Shown: in pieces, positions 10,037 through 19,665 of the stretch
Layout of the letters: every line of letters starts with the position of its first letter
Position numbering within the stretch: the first letter of the stretch is position 1
Source: an uncultured Flavobacteriales bacterium
GTDB lineage: Bacteria; Bacteroidota; Bacteroidia; Flavobacteriales; Flavobacteriaceae
Direction: 5' to 3'
DNA: 62,596 bases
NCBI GenBank assembly: GCA_913058295.1
Contig: CAJXRD010000010.1
Span: forward strand, 1 to 62,596
Position numbers and translations under genes: made by a program
The notes under the pieces: generated by a model
Told to the model about the DNA's origin: nothing
Database searches by the model: none
What the model saw: the letters and a program-made list of their open reading frames with translations, nothing else

Positions 10037-10216
10037 ATGGCAAAAATTAAAGTAACAAAGGTTCGTAGTGCAATTAATCGTACTCAAAACCAAAAAAGAA
10101 CGCTTGAAGCATTAGGACTACATAAGATGGGTCAAACTGTAGAGCATGAAGATACTCTAAGTATTTTGGGTATGATAAGAAATGTTAATCACTTAGTTTC
10201 TGTAGAAACTAAATAA
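10037..10216 (+). CDS. rpmD: 50S ribosomal protein L30
   Basis: A 59-residue frame starts ATG at 10037 and stops TAA at 10214. It reads MAKIKVTKVRSAINRTQNQK, then ALGLHKMGQTVEHED, and ends MIRNVNHLVSVETK. This is the complete L30 pattern (ferredoxin-like fold; conserved LGL.K near the middle). It sits exactly where L30 belongs, between rpsE and rplO. It is short enough to be missed by length-limited gene finding. Confidence 0.96.
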   Translation: MAKIKVTKVRSAINRTQNQKRTLEALGLHKMGQTVEHEDTLSILGMIRNVNHLVSVETK

Positions 10217-10227
10217 TACAATTAAAA

Positions 10228-10680
10228 ATGAATTTAAGTAACTTACAACCGGCAAAAGGATCGGTAAAAACACAAGGCAAGCGGGTAGGTCGCGGACAAG
10301 GTTCAGGTAAAGGAGGAACTGCAACCCGTGGTCATAACGGTGCAAAGTCTCGTTCTGGATATTCTAAGAAATTAGGATTTGAAGGTGGACAAATGCCGCT
10401 ACAACGTCGTGTTCCTAAATTTGGTTTTACGAACATAAATCGTAAAGAATATCAAGGTGTAAATCTTGATGTGATACAACAATTAGTTGATGACAAGAAA
10501 ATTAAGGATACTTTAGATTTTGATACTATGGTAGAGTTAGGACTTGTTGGAAGAAACGAATTGCTAAAAATATTAGGTAGAGGAGAGTTAAAAGCAAAAA
10601 TAACAGTAACAGCGCATAAATTTTCTGCCTCTGCAAAAGAAGCAGTTGAAAAAGCTGGTGGTGAAGTAATAACATTGTAA
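10228..10680 (+). CDS. rplO: 50S ribosomal protein L15
   Basis: L15 is a late-assembly large-subunit protein. The 150 residues have the glycine-rich basic N-terminus (GKRVGRGQGSGKGGTATRGH, about 17-36), GFEGGQMPLQRRVPKFGF, and the C-terminal KITVTAHKFSASAKEAVEKAGG. It is 13 bases upstream of secY. Confidence 0.97.
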   Translation: MNLSNLQPAKGSVKTQGKRVGRGQGSGKGGTATRGHNGAKSRSGYSKKLGFEGGQMPLQRRVPKFGFTNINRKEYQGVNLDVIQQLVDDKKIKDTLDFDTMVELGLVGRNELLKILGRGELKAKITVTAHKFSASAKEAVEKAGGEVITL

Positions 10681-10693
10681 TTTTTTTATAAGG

Positions 10694-12046
10694 ATGAAAT
10701 TTATTGAAACCTTAAAGAACGTTTGGAAAATAGAAGAGTTACGTAATCGTATCTTACTTACCCTTGGGCTATTATTAGTGTATCGTTTTGGAGCACAAGT
10801 AGTGCTTCCAGGAATTGATGCTTCTAAATTAGCTGAATTTGCAGGAAAGTTTGATGACGGTGGATTAGGTGGTTTACTTAATGCCTTTACAGGAGGTGCA
10901 TTTGCAAATGCATCTGTTTTTGCATTGGGTATTATGCCATATATATCTGCATCGATTGTAGTACAATTAATGCAAATAGCTGTTCCATATCTACAAAAAT
11001 TACAGAAAGAAGGAGAAAGTGGTAGAAAGAAAATTAATCAAATTACTAGATGGTTAACCATTGGTATTTGTTTAGTACAGGCACCTACTTATTTAATAGG
11101 ACTACCTGCATTAGGAGTTCCTGTTGAAGCTTTTATATTAGGACAAAGTACTATGTTCTATATTTCTTCTACGATCATCTTAGTAACCGGTTGTGTATTT
11201 GCAATGTGGTTAGGAGAGAAAATTACAGATAAAGGAATTGGAAATGGTATCTCTATATTAATTATGGTAGGTATTATAGCTAGATTACCTCAATCATTTG
11301 CTCAAGAATTTGCTTCAAGAGTAATGGAATCTAATGGAGGGATGATTATGATCCTTATCGAATTAGTTATTTGGTTTGTAATAATATTAGCTAGTATAAT
11401 GTTGGTAATGGCTGTTCGCAAGATTCCTGTACAATATGCAAGAAGAACTGCTAGTGGTGGTTACGAGAAAAACATTTTTGGTGCAAGGCAATTTATCCCC
11501 TTAAAATTAAATGCTTCTGGTGTAATGCCAATAATCTTTGCTCAAGCAATCATGTTTGTGCCTGGATTAATTGGAGGAGCTTCCTTTTTGAAAGACTCAG
11601 CAGTTGGACAATGGATGCAAGTTAATTTTAATGATATTTTTGGACTTTGGTATAATGTATTGTTTGCAGTATTAATAATCATATTCACCTATTTTTATAC
11701 TGCTATTACAGTACCAACTAATAAAATGGCTGACGATTTAAAACGTAGTGGTGGATTTATTCCTGGAATTAAACCAGGTACAGACACTGCAGAATTGTTA
11801 GATAAAATAATGTCGCAAATAACGTTACCAGGATCTATATTCTTAGCGTTTATTGCAATATTCCCTGGAATAGCAGTTAAGTTATTCGGAATACAACAAG
11901 GATGGGCATTATTCTATGGAGGAACTTCTCTATTAATTATGGTAGGGGTTGCTATAGATACCATGCAGCAAATAAATTCATATTTATTAAATCGTCATTA
12001 TGATGGTTTAATGAAAACGGGTAAAAACAGAAAAGCAGTAGCATAA
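10694..12046 (+). CDS. secY: Sec translocon channel subunit SecY
   Basis: SecY is the ten-helix protein-conducting channel of the inner membrane. The 450 residues begin with a cytoplasmic helix ([18 protein letters not shown]) and the first membrane helix. The plug/gate region [19 protein letters not shown] is at about 76-94. The cytoplasmic loop with [11 protein letters not shown] and the late motif [22 protein letters not shown] are present. Its stop shares one base with the infA start (TAATG). It works with SecDF, encoded at 52831. Confidence 0.98.
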   Translation: MKFIETLKNVWKIEELRNRILLTLGLLLVYRFGAQVVLPGIDASKLAEFAGKFDDGGLGGLLNAFTGGAFANASVFALGIMPYISASIVVQLMQIAVPYLQKLQKEGESGRKKINQITRWLTIGICLVQAPTYLIGLPALGVPVEAFILGQSTMFYISSTIILVTGCVFAMWLGEKITDKGIGNGISILIMVGIIARLPQSFAQEFASRVMESNGGMIMILIELVIWFVIILASIMLVMAVRKIPVQYARRTASGGYEKNIFGARQFIPLKLNASGVMPIIFAQAIMFVPGLIGGASFLKDSAVGQWMQVNFNDIFGLWYNVLFAVLIIIFTYFYTAITVPTNKMADDLKRSGGFIPGIKPGTDTAELLDKIMSQITLPGSIFLAFIAIFPGIAVKLFGIQQGWALFYGGTSLLIMVGVAIDTMQQINSYLLNRHYDGLMKTGKNRKAVA

Positions 12047-12261
12047 TGGCAAAACAACCAGCAATAGAACAAGACGGTACAATAACAGAAGCATTATCTA
12101 ATGCTATGTTTAGAGTTGAATTGGAAAATGCACATGTTGTAACCGCGCATATATCTGGTAAAATGCGTATGCACTATATAAAATTATTACCAGGAGACAA
12201 AGTAAAATTAGAAATGAGTCCTTATGATTTAACTAAGGCTCGAATCACATATAGATATTAA
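12046..12261 (+). CDS. infA: translation initiation factor IF-1
   Basis: IF-1 occupies the ribosomal A site during initiation. The 71-residue OB-fold protein starts [17 protein letters not shown], has [23 protein letters not shown] and [21 protein letters not shown], and ends in YRY. It overlaps secY by one base and lies 6 bases before rpmJ. Confidence 0.97.
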   Translation: MAKQPAIEQDGTITEALSNAMFRVELENAHVVTAHISGKMRMHYIKLLPGDKVKLEMSPYDLTKARITYRY

Positions 12262-12267
12262 GTTATT

Positions 12268-12384
12268 ATGAAAGTAAGAGCATCTATTAAAAAGAGAAGT
12301 GCCGAATGCAAAATAGTTCGCAGAAAAGGCAGATTATATGTTATTAACAAAAAGAACCCTAGGTTCAAACAAAGACAAGGATAA
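12268..12384 (+). CDS. rpmJ: 50S ribosomal protein L36, zinc ligands lost
   Basis: A 38-residue frame runs from ATG 12268 to TAA 12384. It begins [15 protein letters not shown] and ends [10 protein letters not shown], clearly L36. Zinc-binding L36 has three Cys and one His; here only Cys14 remains, the other positions being Ser11, Asn27 and Phe33. It is therefore a non-zinc form. It sits between infA and rpsM, its standard place. Confidence 0.96.
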   Translation: MKVRASIKKRSAECKIVRRKGRLYVINKKNPRFKQRQG

Positions 12385-12387
12385 GTT

Positions 12388-12762
12388 ATGGCAAGAATCG
12401 CAGGTGTAGATATCCCTAAGCAAAAAAGGGGTGTAATCGCGTTAACATATATCTTTGGTATTGGCGACAGCCGAGCTAAAGTTATATTAGAAAAAGCTGG
12501 AGTTAGCGAAGACAAAAAAGTTAATGAGTGGTCTGATGAAGAAATCGGAAACATTCGTGACGTTGTTGGAGCATTAACCATTGAAGGTGAATTACGTAGC
12601 GAAATTCAATTAAACATCAAACGTTTAATGGATATTGGTTGTTACAGAGGAATTCGTCATAGAACGGGGCTTCCATTAAGAGGTCAACGTACTAAGAATA
12701 ATTCTAGAACAAGAAAAGGAAAACGTAAAACTGTTGCTAACAAGAAAAAAGCAACTAAATAA
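12388..12762 (+). CDS. rpsM: 30S ribosomal protein S13
   Basis: S13 forms bridges to the large subunit and contacts the P-site tRNA. The 124 residues start [15 protein letters not shown], with [14 protein letters not shown] and the C-terminal [22 protein letters not shown]. It is 3 bases after rpmJ and opens the alpha-type part of the cluster. Confidence 0.97.
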   Translation: MARIAGVDIPKQKRGVIALTYIFGIGDSRAKVILEKAGVSEDKKVNEWSDEEIGNIRDVVGALTIEGELRSEIQLNIKRLMDIGCYRGIRHRTGLPLRGQRTKNNSRTRKGKRKTVANKKKATK

Positions 12763-12771
12763 TCACTAGAT

Positions 12772-13161
12772 ATGGCAAAGGCAAAAACTAGTACGAAAAA
12801 ACGTAAAGTTAATGTAGAGTCAGTGGGGCAAGCTCACGTTACGGCTTCATTTAACAATATTATTATTTCGTTGACGAATAAAAAAGGAGATGTAATATCT
12901 TGGTCATCGGCAGGTAAAATGGGCTTCAGGGGTTCTAAAAAGAATACTCCTTATGCTGCTCAATTAGCTGCAGAAGATTGTGCAGCTGTAGCTCACGGTT
13001 TAGGATTACGTAAAGTAAAAGTTTACGTAAAAGGCCCAGGAAATGGTAGAGAATCTGCTATTAGATCTATTCATAATGCAGGAATTGAAGTAACAGAAAT
13101 TATTGATGTTACTCCAATGCCACATAATGGATGTAGACCTCCAAAAAGAAGAAGAGTATAA
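12772..13161 (+). CDS. rpsK: 30S ribosomal protein S11
   Basis: S11 lies on the platform of the small subunit. The 129 residues show [22 protein letters not shown] (about 24-45), [15 protein letters not shown], and the terminal [15 protein letters not shown]. An 86-base structured gap follows before rpsD. Confidence 0.97.
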   Translation: MAKAKTSTKKRKVNVESVGQAHVTASFNNIIISLTNKKGDVISWSSAGKMGFRGSKKNTPYAAQLAAEDCAAVAHGLGLRKVKVYVKGPGNGRESAIRSIHNAGIEVTEIIDVTPMPHNGCRPPKRRRV

Positions 13162-13176
13162 TTAATTAGTATAAAC

Positions 13177-13234
13177 TGAAGGAAATTGATAACCAAAGGA
13201 TAAGCATAAGACCTTAATTTGGTAAATCCCTTCA
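13177..13234 (+). promoter_or_regulatory. structured leader before rpsD
   Basis: Nested complementarity is visible: TGAAGG (13177-13182) with CCTTCA (13229-13234), ACCAAA (13192-13197) with TTTGGT (13218-13223), and GG (13198-13199) with CC (13212-13213). It fills the 86-base gap between rpsK and rpsD. S4 is known to repress its own mRNA in E. coli (alpha operon leader) and in Bacillus (its own gene). An S4-binding leader is a reasonable inference but is not shown. Confidence 0.45.
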
Positions 13235-13247
13235 AAATAAATTAGAA

Positions 13248-13853
13248 ATGGCAAGATATACTGGTCCAAAAACAAAAATAGCCCGTAAATTTGGTGAAGC
13301 TATTTTCGGAGAAGACAAAAACTTCGAAAAAAGAAATTACCCTCCTGGGCAACACGGTAATAACCGTCGTAGAGGAAAAAAATCTGAATACGCAATCCAA
13401 TTAGCTGAAAAGCAAAAGGCAAAATACACCTATGGTATTTTAGAGCGTCAATTTAGAAACATGTTTAAAAAAGCAACAGCTTCTAGAGGTATTACTGGTG
13501 AAGTATTGTTACAATTATGTGAATCACGTCTAGATAATGTAGTATTCCGTATGGGTATTGCTCCTAGTCGTAGTGGTGCAAGACAATTGGTTTCTCACCG
13601 TCACATTTTAGTAAATGGAGAAAAAGTAAACATCCCTTCTTACCAGTTAAAACCTGGGGATACTGTTGGTGTAAGAGAGAAGTCAAAATCTCTAGAAACT
13701 ATTGAAAACTCATTAGCAAACGCAAGTCATGTATATGAGTGGATTACTTGGGATAACGCAATAAAAAGAGGAACATTTGTTTCTAAACCAGAGCGTTTAC
13801 AAATTCCAGAAAAGATAAACGAACAGTTTATCGTTGAATTATATTCTAAATAA
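13248..13853 (+). CDS. rpsD: 30S ribosomal protein S4
   Basis: S4 initiates small-subunit assembly. The 201 residues start [20 protein letters not shown]. The S4 RNA-binding fold is at about 92-155 ([34 protein letters not shown]). The N-terminal cysteine zinc cluster found in some S4 proteins is absent. It is preceded by a structured gap and followed after 20 bases by rpoA. Confidence 0.97.
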   Translation: MARYTGPKTKIARKFGEAIFGEDKNFEKRNYPPGQHGNNRRRGKKSEYAIQLAEKQKAKYTYGILERQFRNMFKKATASRGITGEVLLQLCESRLDNVVFRMGIAPSRSGARQLVSHRHILVNGEKVNIPSYQLKPGDTVGVREKSKSLETIENSLANASHVYEWITWDNAIKRGTFVSKPERLQIPEKINEQFIVELYSK

Positions 13854-13873
13854 TAAAAACAAACAGTCACATT

Positions 13874-14866
13874 ATGGCAGTATTTAGTTTTCAGAAACCC
13901 GATAAAGTAATTATGATCGATTCAAACGAGTTCGAAGGAAAATTCGAATTTCGTCCACTAGAACCCGGTTATGGTTTAACAGTTGGTAACGCTTTAAGAA
14001 GAGTATTACTTTCATCTTTAGAAGGTTTTGCAATCACTTCAGTACGCATTGAAGGAGTAGATCATGAATTTTCAACAATTCCTGGTGTTACAGAAGATGT
14101 TACAGAAATGATCTTAAATTTAAAACAAGTTTGTTTTAAAAGACAGATAGAAGAAATAGATAATGAAACCGTTACTATTTCTGTTTCAGGTGCTGAACAA
14201 TTAACCGCAGGAGATTTTCAAAAATTCATCTCTGGTTTTCAGGTATTGAACCCAGAAATGGTAATTTGTAATATGGATCCTAAAGTTAATCTTAATTTCG
14301 AGATTACTATCGAAAAAGGTAGAGGTTATGTTCCAGCTGAAGAAAATAAAAAACCAGGAGCTCCTTTTGGTACTGTATTTATAGATTCAATTTACACGCC
14401 AATTAAAAATGTTAAGTATAGCATTGAAAATTTCCGTGTAGAGCAAAAAACGGATTACGAAAAATTAGTTTTCGAAATCGTTACTGATGGTTCTATTAAT
14501 CCAAAAGAAGCATTGACAGAAGCTGCTAAAACACTTATTCACCACTTTATGTTATTTAGTGATGAACGTATTACATTAGAAGCGGATGAAATAGCACAAA
14601 CGGAAACGTATGATGAAGAATCACTTCATATGCGTCAATTGTTAAAAACGAAATTGATCGATATGGATCTTTCAGTAAGAGCATTAAATTGTTTGAAAGC
14701 TGCTGAAGTTGATACATTAGGAGATTTAGTTTCATTTAACAAAAACGATTTGATGAAATTTAGAAACTTCGGAAAAAAATCACTTACTGAACTAGAAGAA
14801 TTAGTAGATGTTAAGGGATTGAATTTCGGAATGGATCTGTCAAAATATAAGTTAGATAAAGATTAA
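13874..14866 (+). CDS. rpoA: RNA polymerase alpha subunit
   Basis: Alpha dimerises to nucleate RNA polymerase assembly. The 330 residues include the N-terminal domain ([22 protein letters not shown], about 31-52) and, after an acidic linker near 240-250, the C-terminal DNA- and activator-binding domain ([21 protein letters not shown] and [13 protein letters not shown]). A three-tier hairpin lies in the 61-base gap to rplQ. Confidence 0.98.
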   Translation: MAVFSFQKPDKVIMIDSNEFEGKFEFRPLEPGYGLTVGNALRRVLLSSLEGFAITSVRIEGVDHEFSTIPGVTEDVTEMILNLKQVCFKRQIEEIDNETVTISVSGAEQLTAGDFQKFISGFQVLNPEMVICNMDPKVNLNFEITIEKGRGYVPAEENKKPGAPFGTVFIDSIYTPIKNVKYSIENFRVEQKTDYEKLVFEIVTDGSINPKEALTEAAKTLIHHFMLFSDERITLEADEIAQTETYDEESLHMRQLLKTKLIDMDLSVRALNCLKAAEVDTLGDLVSFNKNDLMKFRNFGKKSLTELEELVDVKGLNFGMDLSKYKLDKD

Positions 14867-14868
14867 TA

Positions 14869-14910
14869 CATCATATTTTGCTCCTCAAAATGAGTTGTAG
14901 CAAGATGATG
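14869..14910 (+). promoter_or_regulatory. three-tier hairpin before rplQ
   Basis: CATCAT (14869-14874) pairs with ATGATG (14905-14910), TTGCT (14878-14882) with AGCAA (14899-14903), and CTC (14884-14886) with GAG (14892-14894) around AAAAT. It begins 3 bases after the rpoA stop and ends 17 bases before the rplQ start. It could be a ribosomal-protein binding leader or an RNase processing site; only the pairing is seen. Confidence 0.5.
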
Positions 14911-14927
14911 ATTAAAATAAAAATGTC

Positions 14928-15404
14928 ATGAGACACGGAAAAAAAGTAAATCATTTAGGAAGAAAAACAGCACATAGAAAAGCAATGCTTGCTAATATGG
15001 CTTGTTCCCTAATAGAACATAAAAGAATAAATACTACAGTTGCTAAAGCGAAAGCTTTAAAGGGATTTGTGGAGCCTTTAATAACTAAGTCTAAAGATGA
15101 TACTACACATAATCGTCGTATTGTATTCAGTAGATTACGTCAAAAGGAAGCGGTAACTGAATTATTTAAGGAAGTTGCAGTAAAAATTGGTGATCGTCCA
15201 GGAGGATATACTCGTATTATTAAAATGGGTAATCGTTTGGGAGATAATGCTGATATGGCAATGATCGAATTAGTTGATTATAATGAGATTTACAATCCTG
15301 GAAAAACTACTAAAAAGAAATCAACTCGTCGTGGTCGTCGTGGTGGTGCTAAAGAAGTAGTCGCTCCTGTAACTCCAGTAGAGGCAACAAAAGAAGAAGA
15401 ATAA
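14928..15404 (+). CDS. rplQ: 50S ribosomal protein L17 with extended tail
   Basis: L17 is the last gene of the alpha part. Core motifs are [21 protein letters not shown] and [11 protein letters not shown], then [25 protein letters not shown]. At 158 residues it is about 30 longer than E. coli L17. The extra C-terminus is a basic [12 protein letters not shown] stretch followed by an acidic TKEEE end. Longer L17 tails are known in Bacteroidota. A strong terminator follows. Confidence 0.97.
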   Translation: MRHGKKVNHLGRKTAHRKAMLANMACSLIEHKRINTTVAKAKALKGFVEPLITKSKDDTTHNRRIVFSRLRQKEAVTELFKEVAVKIGDRPGGYTRIIKMGNRLGDNADMAMIELVDYNEIYNPGKTTKKKSTRRGRRGGAKEVVAPVTPVEATKEEE

Positions 15405-15426
15405 ATGAAAATTTATTTTTAAAATA

Positions 15427-15463
15427 AAAAAGGGATAAACTTTAATAGTTTATCCCTTTTTTT
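15427..15463 (+). terminator. terminator of the ribosomal operon
   Basis: AGGGATAAAC (15431-15440) pairs perfectly with GTTTATCCCT (15448-15457) around a 7-base loop, flanked by A and T runs. It ends the fusA/S10-spc-alpha run 23 bases after rplQ. Confidence 0.95.
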
Positions 15464-15526
15464 ATACCATAATATTAATGTTTAAAAGAACTAAAAAAGA
15501 AATTATTTTAGGTTCAACTTTTAAAG

Positions 15527-15534
15527 TATTTTTG
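15527..15534 (+). promoter_or_regulatory. -7 element for carA-eno
   Basis: TATTTTTG matches the Bacteroidota -7 consensus TAnnTTTG exactly. No clear TTG lies 17-23 bases upstream (TTTA at 15507-15510 is nearest). It gives a leader of about 78 bases before carA. Confidence 0.55.
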
Positions 15535-15615
15535 CAAAAAATTTAATCGATTTTTAATATCTACTTTTAAATAATAGATAAAAAATCATTCGATTTTAAA
15601 AAACAGTAAAGCCAC

Positions 15616-16725
15616 ATGAAATATCAAAATAGAAAAAAGGCCTTGATTCTACTAGCTGATGGTACTATTTTTCACGGAAAAGCAGTTGGAGGTAAAGAAG
15701 GTTCTGCTTTTGGAGAAGCTTGTTTTAATACAGGAATGACAGGCTATCAAGAAATATTTACAGATCCATCTTATTATGGACAGTTAATGGTAACCACCAA
15801 TGCCCATATTGGTAATTATGGTGTTGCCGAAAATGATGTAGAGTCTGATTCTATTAAAATCGCAGGATTAATTTGTAGAAATTTTAGTTATAATTATTCA
15901 AGAGCTTCCGCTAATGATTCTTTAGAATCTTTTTTAGAGAAAAACAATTTACTAGCTATTAGTGATGTAGATACAAGAGCTTTGGTAGCTTATATTCGTG
16001 ACAATGGAGCTATGAATGCTGTTATTACTACAGAAGTGGATAAAGTAGAAGAACTTAAAAAACAATTGGCAGATATACCTAATATGAAGGGTATGGAGCT
16101 AGCATCAAAAGTTTCAACTAGAGAGCCTTATTACTTCGGTGATGAAAATGCAAGCTATAAAATATCTGCTTTAGATATTGGTATTAAAAAGAACATTCTA
16201 AACAATCTATCTCAAAGGGATTGTTATATTAAAGTGTTCCCATACAATGCAACATTCGAAGATTTGAAATCTTTTAAGCCAGATGGGTATTTTCTTTCTA
16301 ATGGTCCTGGAGATCCGGAACCTTTAGAACAAGCAATTAAAACTGCAGAAGCGGCAATTGATAGTGGGAAACCAATTTTTGGTATTTGTTTAGGACACCA
16401 GGTTTTAGCATTAGCAAATGGAATATCCACATACAAAATGCATAATGGGCATCGAGGTATTAATCATCCTATTAAAAATTTACAAACCGGTAAAGGAGAA
16501 ATTACTTCTCAAAATCATGGTTTTGCAATAAGTAGAGAAGATGCCGAACAAAATGATAATATAGAAATCACACACGTTCATTTAAACGATCAGACTGTTG
16601 CAGGAATTAGAATGAAAGACAAACCAGTTTTTTCTGTGCAATATCATCCGGAAGCTAGTCCTGGACCACACGATGCTTCTTATTTGTTTGATGAATTTTT
16701 AGAAAACATTAAAAAACAAAAATAA
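15616..16725 (+). CDS. carA: carbamoyl phosphate synthase small subunit
   Basis: This is the glutamine-hydrolysing subunit that passes ammonia to CarB for carbamoyl phosphate (arginine and pyrimidine synthesis). The 369 residues have the CarA N-terminal domain ([34 protein letters not shown]) and a class I amidotransferase domain with nucleophile in FGICLGHQ (Cys about 257) and the His/Glu pair in [12 protein letters not shown] (about 343-354). carB is not adjacent; instead eno begins 1 base after the stop. Confidence 0.96.
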   Translation: MKYQNRKKALILLADGTIFHGKAVGGKEGSAFGEACFNTGMTGYQEIFTDPSYYGQLMVTTNAHIGNYGVAENDVESDSIKIAGLICRNFSYNYSRASANDSLESFLEKNNLLAISDVDTRALVAYIRDNGAMNAVITTEVDKVEELKKQLADIPNMKGMELASKVSTREPYYFGDENASYKISALDIGIKKNILNNLSQRDCYIKVFPYNATFEDLKSFKPDGYFLSNGPGDPEPLEQAIKTAEAAIDSGKPIFGICLGHQVLALANGISTYKMHNGHRGINHPIKNLQTGKGEITSQNHGFAISREDAEQNDNIEITHVHLNDQTVAGIRMKDKPVFSVQYHPEASPGPHDASYLFDEFLENIKKQK

Positions 16726-16726
16726 C

Positions 16727-18013
16727 ATGAGTATAATAATAGATATTCACGCAAGACAGATTTTCGATTCTAGGGGAAATCCAACTATCGAAGTTGATGT
16801 GATCACTGAAAACGGATTTTTAGGACGTGCTGCTGTTCCTTCAGGAGCTTCCACTGGAGTTCATGAAGCGGTAGAGTTACGTGATGGAGGAGATGATTAC
16901 TTCGGAAAAGGAGTTTTTCAAGCCATAGATAACGTTAATGGTAAAATTGCAGGAACCCTTATGGGAGTTTCTGTTTTTGAACAAGAAGAGATTGACAGGA
17001 TTATGATAGAGTTGGACGGAACAGCTAACAAATCTGTACTGGGTGCCAATGCAATTCTTGGAGTTTCTTTAGCAGCAGCGCATGCAGCGGCTTTAGAAGT
17101 TGGAATGCCTTTATATCGCTATGTGGGTGGAGTAAGTGCTAAAACACTTCCGGTGCCTATGATGAATATCATCAATGGAGGTTCGCACAGTGATGCGCCA
17201 ATTGCATTTCAGGAATTTATGATTATGCCTGTAAAAGCAAATAACTTTACAGAAGCTATGAAAATGGGATCTGAAATATTTCATCATCTTAAAAAAGTAT
17301 TGCATGACAGAGGGTTGAGTACTGCTGTTGGTGATGAGGGAGGATTTGCACCAACACTTAATGGAACAGAAGATGCATTAGATACTATTGCTGAAGCTGT
17401 TAAAAATGCAGGATATAAGATTGGTGATGAAGTTATGATTGCCTTAGATTGTGCTGCTGCAGAATTTTATGTGCATGGTAATTATGATTATACCAAGTTT
17501 GAAGGAGAGGGTGGAAAAATAAGAACTTCAAAAGAACAGGCGGAATATTTAGCTGAGTTGGCTTCAAAATACCCAATTATCTCTATTGAAGATGGAATGG
17601 ACGAAGACGACTGGGAAGGCTGGAAATATTTAACTGAACTAATCGGAGATAAGACACAATTAGTTGGGGACGATTTATTTGTAACCAATGTGGAACGTTT
17701 GTCTAAAGGAATTACTGAAGGAATTGCAAATTCAATATTGATTAAAGTAAATCAAATTGGAACACTTTCAGAAACAATTGCTGCGGTAAATATGGCACAT
17801 AATGCAGGCTATACCTCTGTAATGTCACACCGTTCTGGAGAAACTGAAGATAATACTATAGCAGATTTAGCGGTTGCACTTAACTGTGGTCAGATTAAAA
17901 CTGGCTCTATGTCTCGTAGTGATCGTATGTCTAAATACAATCAATTATTGCGTATAGAAGAGCAACTTGGTGATAATGCTTATTATCCTCGAAATAAAGC
18001 TTTCAAAATCTAA
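16727..18013 (+). CDS. eno: enolase
   Basis: Enolase interconverts 2-phosphoglycerate and phosphoenolpyruvate. The 428 residues start [20 protein letters not shown]. Metal and catalytic motifs are visible: GDEGGFAP (about 202-209), the Asp of [28 protein letters not shown], and the signature [14 protein letters not shown], followed by SHRSGETED. It is translationally adjacent to carA, an unusual but functional-looking pairing. A terminator lies 22 bases downstream. Confidence 0.98.
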   Translation: MSIIIDIHARQIFDSRGNPTIEVDVITENGFLGRAAVPSGASTGVHEAVELRDGGDDYFGKGVFQAIDNVNGKIAGTLMGVSVFEQEEIDRIMIELDGTANKSVLGANAILGVSLAAAHAAALEVGMPLYRYVGGVSAKTLPVPMMNIINGGSHSDAPIAFQEFMIMPVKANNFTEAMKMGSEIFHHLKKVLHDRGLSTAVGDEGGFAPTLNGTEDALDTIAEAVKNAGYKIGDEVMIALDCAAAEFYVHGNYDYTKFEGEGGKIRTSKEQAEYLAELASKYPIISIEDGMDEDDWEGWKYLTELIGDKTQLVGDDLFVTNVERLSKGITEGIANSILIKVNQIGTLSETIAAVNMAHNAGYTSVMSHRSGETEDNTIADLAVALNCGQIKTGSMSRSDRMSKYNQLLRIEEQLGDNAYYPRNKAFKI

Positions 18014-18035
18014 ATTAGATTAAATAATATTTTGC

Positions 18036-18071
18036 AAAAGACCAATTGCAATTAGTAGTTGGTCTTTTTTT
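18036..18071 (+). terminator. terminator after eno
   Basis: AAAAGACCAA (18036-18045) pairs with TTGGTCTTTT (18059-18068) around 13 bases, followed by further T residues. Confidence 0.9.
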
Positions 18072-18244
18072 ATATGATAATTGTCATAAACTATTTGGGA
18101 TTTGAGTAGTACCTTTAAGTGTTGAAAAATGGGAGAGAAAAGTTATGAAAAAATTTGTCTCAACAAATTAATAAATTATTAAGGATATTATGTAGCAATA
18201 TAATGGTAGTCTTAGATTGTTGCAAATATTAATAATTGGTTTTA

Positions 18245-18285
18245 AGAGCGGTTTATACAATCGTATAAGCCGCTTTCTTTTTATT
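18245..18285 (+). terminator. orphan hairpin terminator
   Basis: AGCGGTTTATAC (18247-18258) pairs with GTATAAGCCGCT (18263-18274; one G-U pair) around AATC, extended by two further pairs and followed by TTCTTTTTATT. It lies 230 bases past the eno stop, beyond enolase's own terminator, so it may end an unannotated small RNA. Confidence 0.7.
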
Positions 18286-18360
18286 CCTTTTTCTCACCAA
18301 AAAATGAGGTATTTTTCTTAATTTAGCATAGTCTCAAAAATCAAAAAAAACACATAGTAA

Positions 18361-19647
18361 ATGTCCAGAAAAGCAACCCTCGAAATAGACGGTAAAAAAT
18401 ACGAATTTCCAATAATAGAAGGAACAGAAAACGAATTAGCAATAGATATAAAAACTCTTAGAGGGATTACTGGTGGTGTAACTACTATAGATCCTGGATT
18501 TAAGAATACGGGTTCTTGTGAAAGTGCGATTACTTTTTTAGATGGAGAGAAAGGAATTTTAAGGTATAGAGGCTATTCTATTGAAGAATTAGCAGAGAAA
18601 GCAGATTTTTTAGAAGTATCATACTTACTTATTTTTGGAGAATTACCTACTCAAGAACAGTTAGATAAATTTCATGCCGATATAAAAGAACAATCTCATG
18701 TAGATGAGGATGTTAAAAAAATAATAGATGGTTTTCCAAAAACAGCGCATCCTATGGGTGTATTATCATCTCTAACGAGTGCTTTGGTTGCTTTTAATCC
18801 TACTTCTGTTAATGTAGATTCAGAAGAAGAAATGTATAATGCCATCGTACGTATTTTAGGAAAATTTCCGGTACTAACTGCTTGGGCATTTAGAAAACAA
18901 GCTGGCTTACCATTAGATTATGGAGATAATTCATTGGGTTATGTAGAAAACTTCATTAAAATGATGTTTAAAAAGCCAACGGAGGAATATGAACTAAATC
19001 AAGTTGTAGTAGAAGCTTTAGATAAACTATTAATCCTTCACGGAGATCACGAACAAAACTGTTCTACTTCTACTGTAAGAATCGTTGGTTCTTCTAATGC
19101 TGGTTTATTTGTTTCACTTTCAGCAGGTATTAACGCTTTATGGGGACCACTTCATGGTGGAGCAAATCAAGCGGTAATCGAAATGCTAGAAGCGATAAAA
19201 GAAGATGACGGCGATACTAAAAAATATATGGCTAAGGCAAAGGATAAAGAAGATCCTTTTAGATTAATGGGCTTTGGACATAGAGTATATAAAAATTTCG
19301 ATCCTCGTGCTAAAATTATTAAAGTTGCAGCAGATGAAGTATTGGAAGCTTTAGGTGTGGAAGATCCAATTTTAAATATTGCAAAAGGATTAGAAAAAGA
19401 AGCTTTAGAAGATCCATACTTTGTAGATAGAAAACTATATCCAAATGTAGATTTTTATTCAGGAATCATATATAGAGCTCTAGGAATTCCAACCGAAATG
19501 TTTACTCCTATGTTTGCATTAGGAAGATTACCAGGATGGATTGCTCAATGGAGAGAAATGCGTTTACGTAAGGAGCCAATAGGAAGACCAAGACAGGTTT
19601 ATATTGGAGAAAACCTTCGTGCCTTTAAGAAAGTGGAAGATAGATAA
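18361..19647 (+). CDS. gltA: citrate synthase
   Basis: Condenses acetyl-CoA and oxaloacetate to citrate at the entry of the TCA cycle. The 428 residues match the type II family found in Gram-negative bacteria. There is an N-terminal beta domain (ATLEIDGKKYEFPIIEGTENE), then the catalytic motifs LHGDHEQNCSTSTVR, GPLHGGANQAV (catalytic His), and GFGHRVYKNFDPRA (His and Asp region). The C-terminus has GRLPGWIAQWREM. It appears to be a single-gene unit with its own terminator. Confidence 0.97.
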   Translation: MSRKATLEIDGKKYEFPIIEGTENELAIDIKTLRGITGGVTTIDPGFKNTGSCESAITFLDGEKGILRYRGYSIEELAEKADFLEVSYLLIFGELPTQEQLDKFHADIKEQSHVDEDVKKIIDGFPKTAHPMGVLSSLTSALVAFNPTSVNVDSEEEMYNAIVRILGKFPVLTAWAFRKQAGLPLDYGDNSLGYVENFIKMMFKKPTEEYELNQVVVEALDKLLILHGDHEQNCSTSTVRIVGSSNAGLFVSLSAGINALWGPLHGGANQAVIEMLEAIKEDDGDTKKYMAKAKDKEDPFRLMGFGHRVYKNFDPRAKIIKVAADEVLEALGVEDPILNIAKGLEKEALEDPYFVDRKLYPNVDFYSGIIYRALGIPTEMFTPMFALGRLPGWIAQWREMRLRKEPIGRPRQVYIGENLRAFKKVEDR

Positions 19648-19665
19648 AATAAGAAATTAATGTAT

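Larger units (their letters stand above)
18014..18360. other. 347-base intergenic region, eno to gltA
   Basis: It holds two hairpin terminators (18036-18071 and 18245-18285) separated by about 170 bases with no frame longer than about 17 codons and no exact TAnnTTTG box. Near gltA, TATTTTTC at 18310-18317 is one base off the -7 consensus and may be its promoter. The second terminator has no visible gene in front of it. Confidence 0.6.

Noticed and set aside
18131-18184. 17-codon frame MGEKSYEKIC in the eno-gltA gap
   Set aside because: Too short, with no helix, signal or coupling to a neighbour; the interval is better viewed as a possible non-coding RNA.
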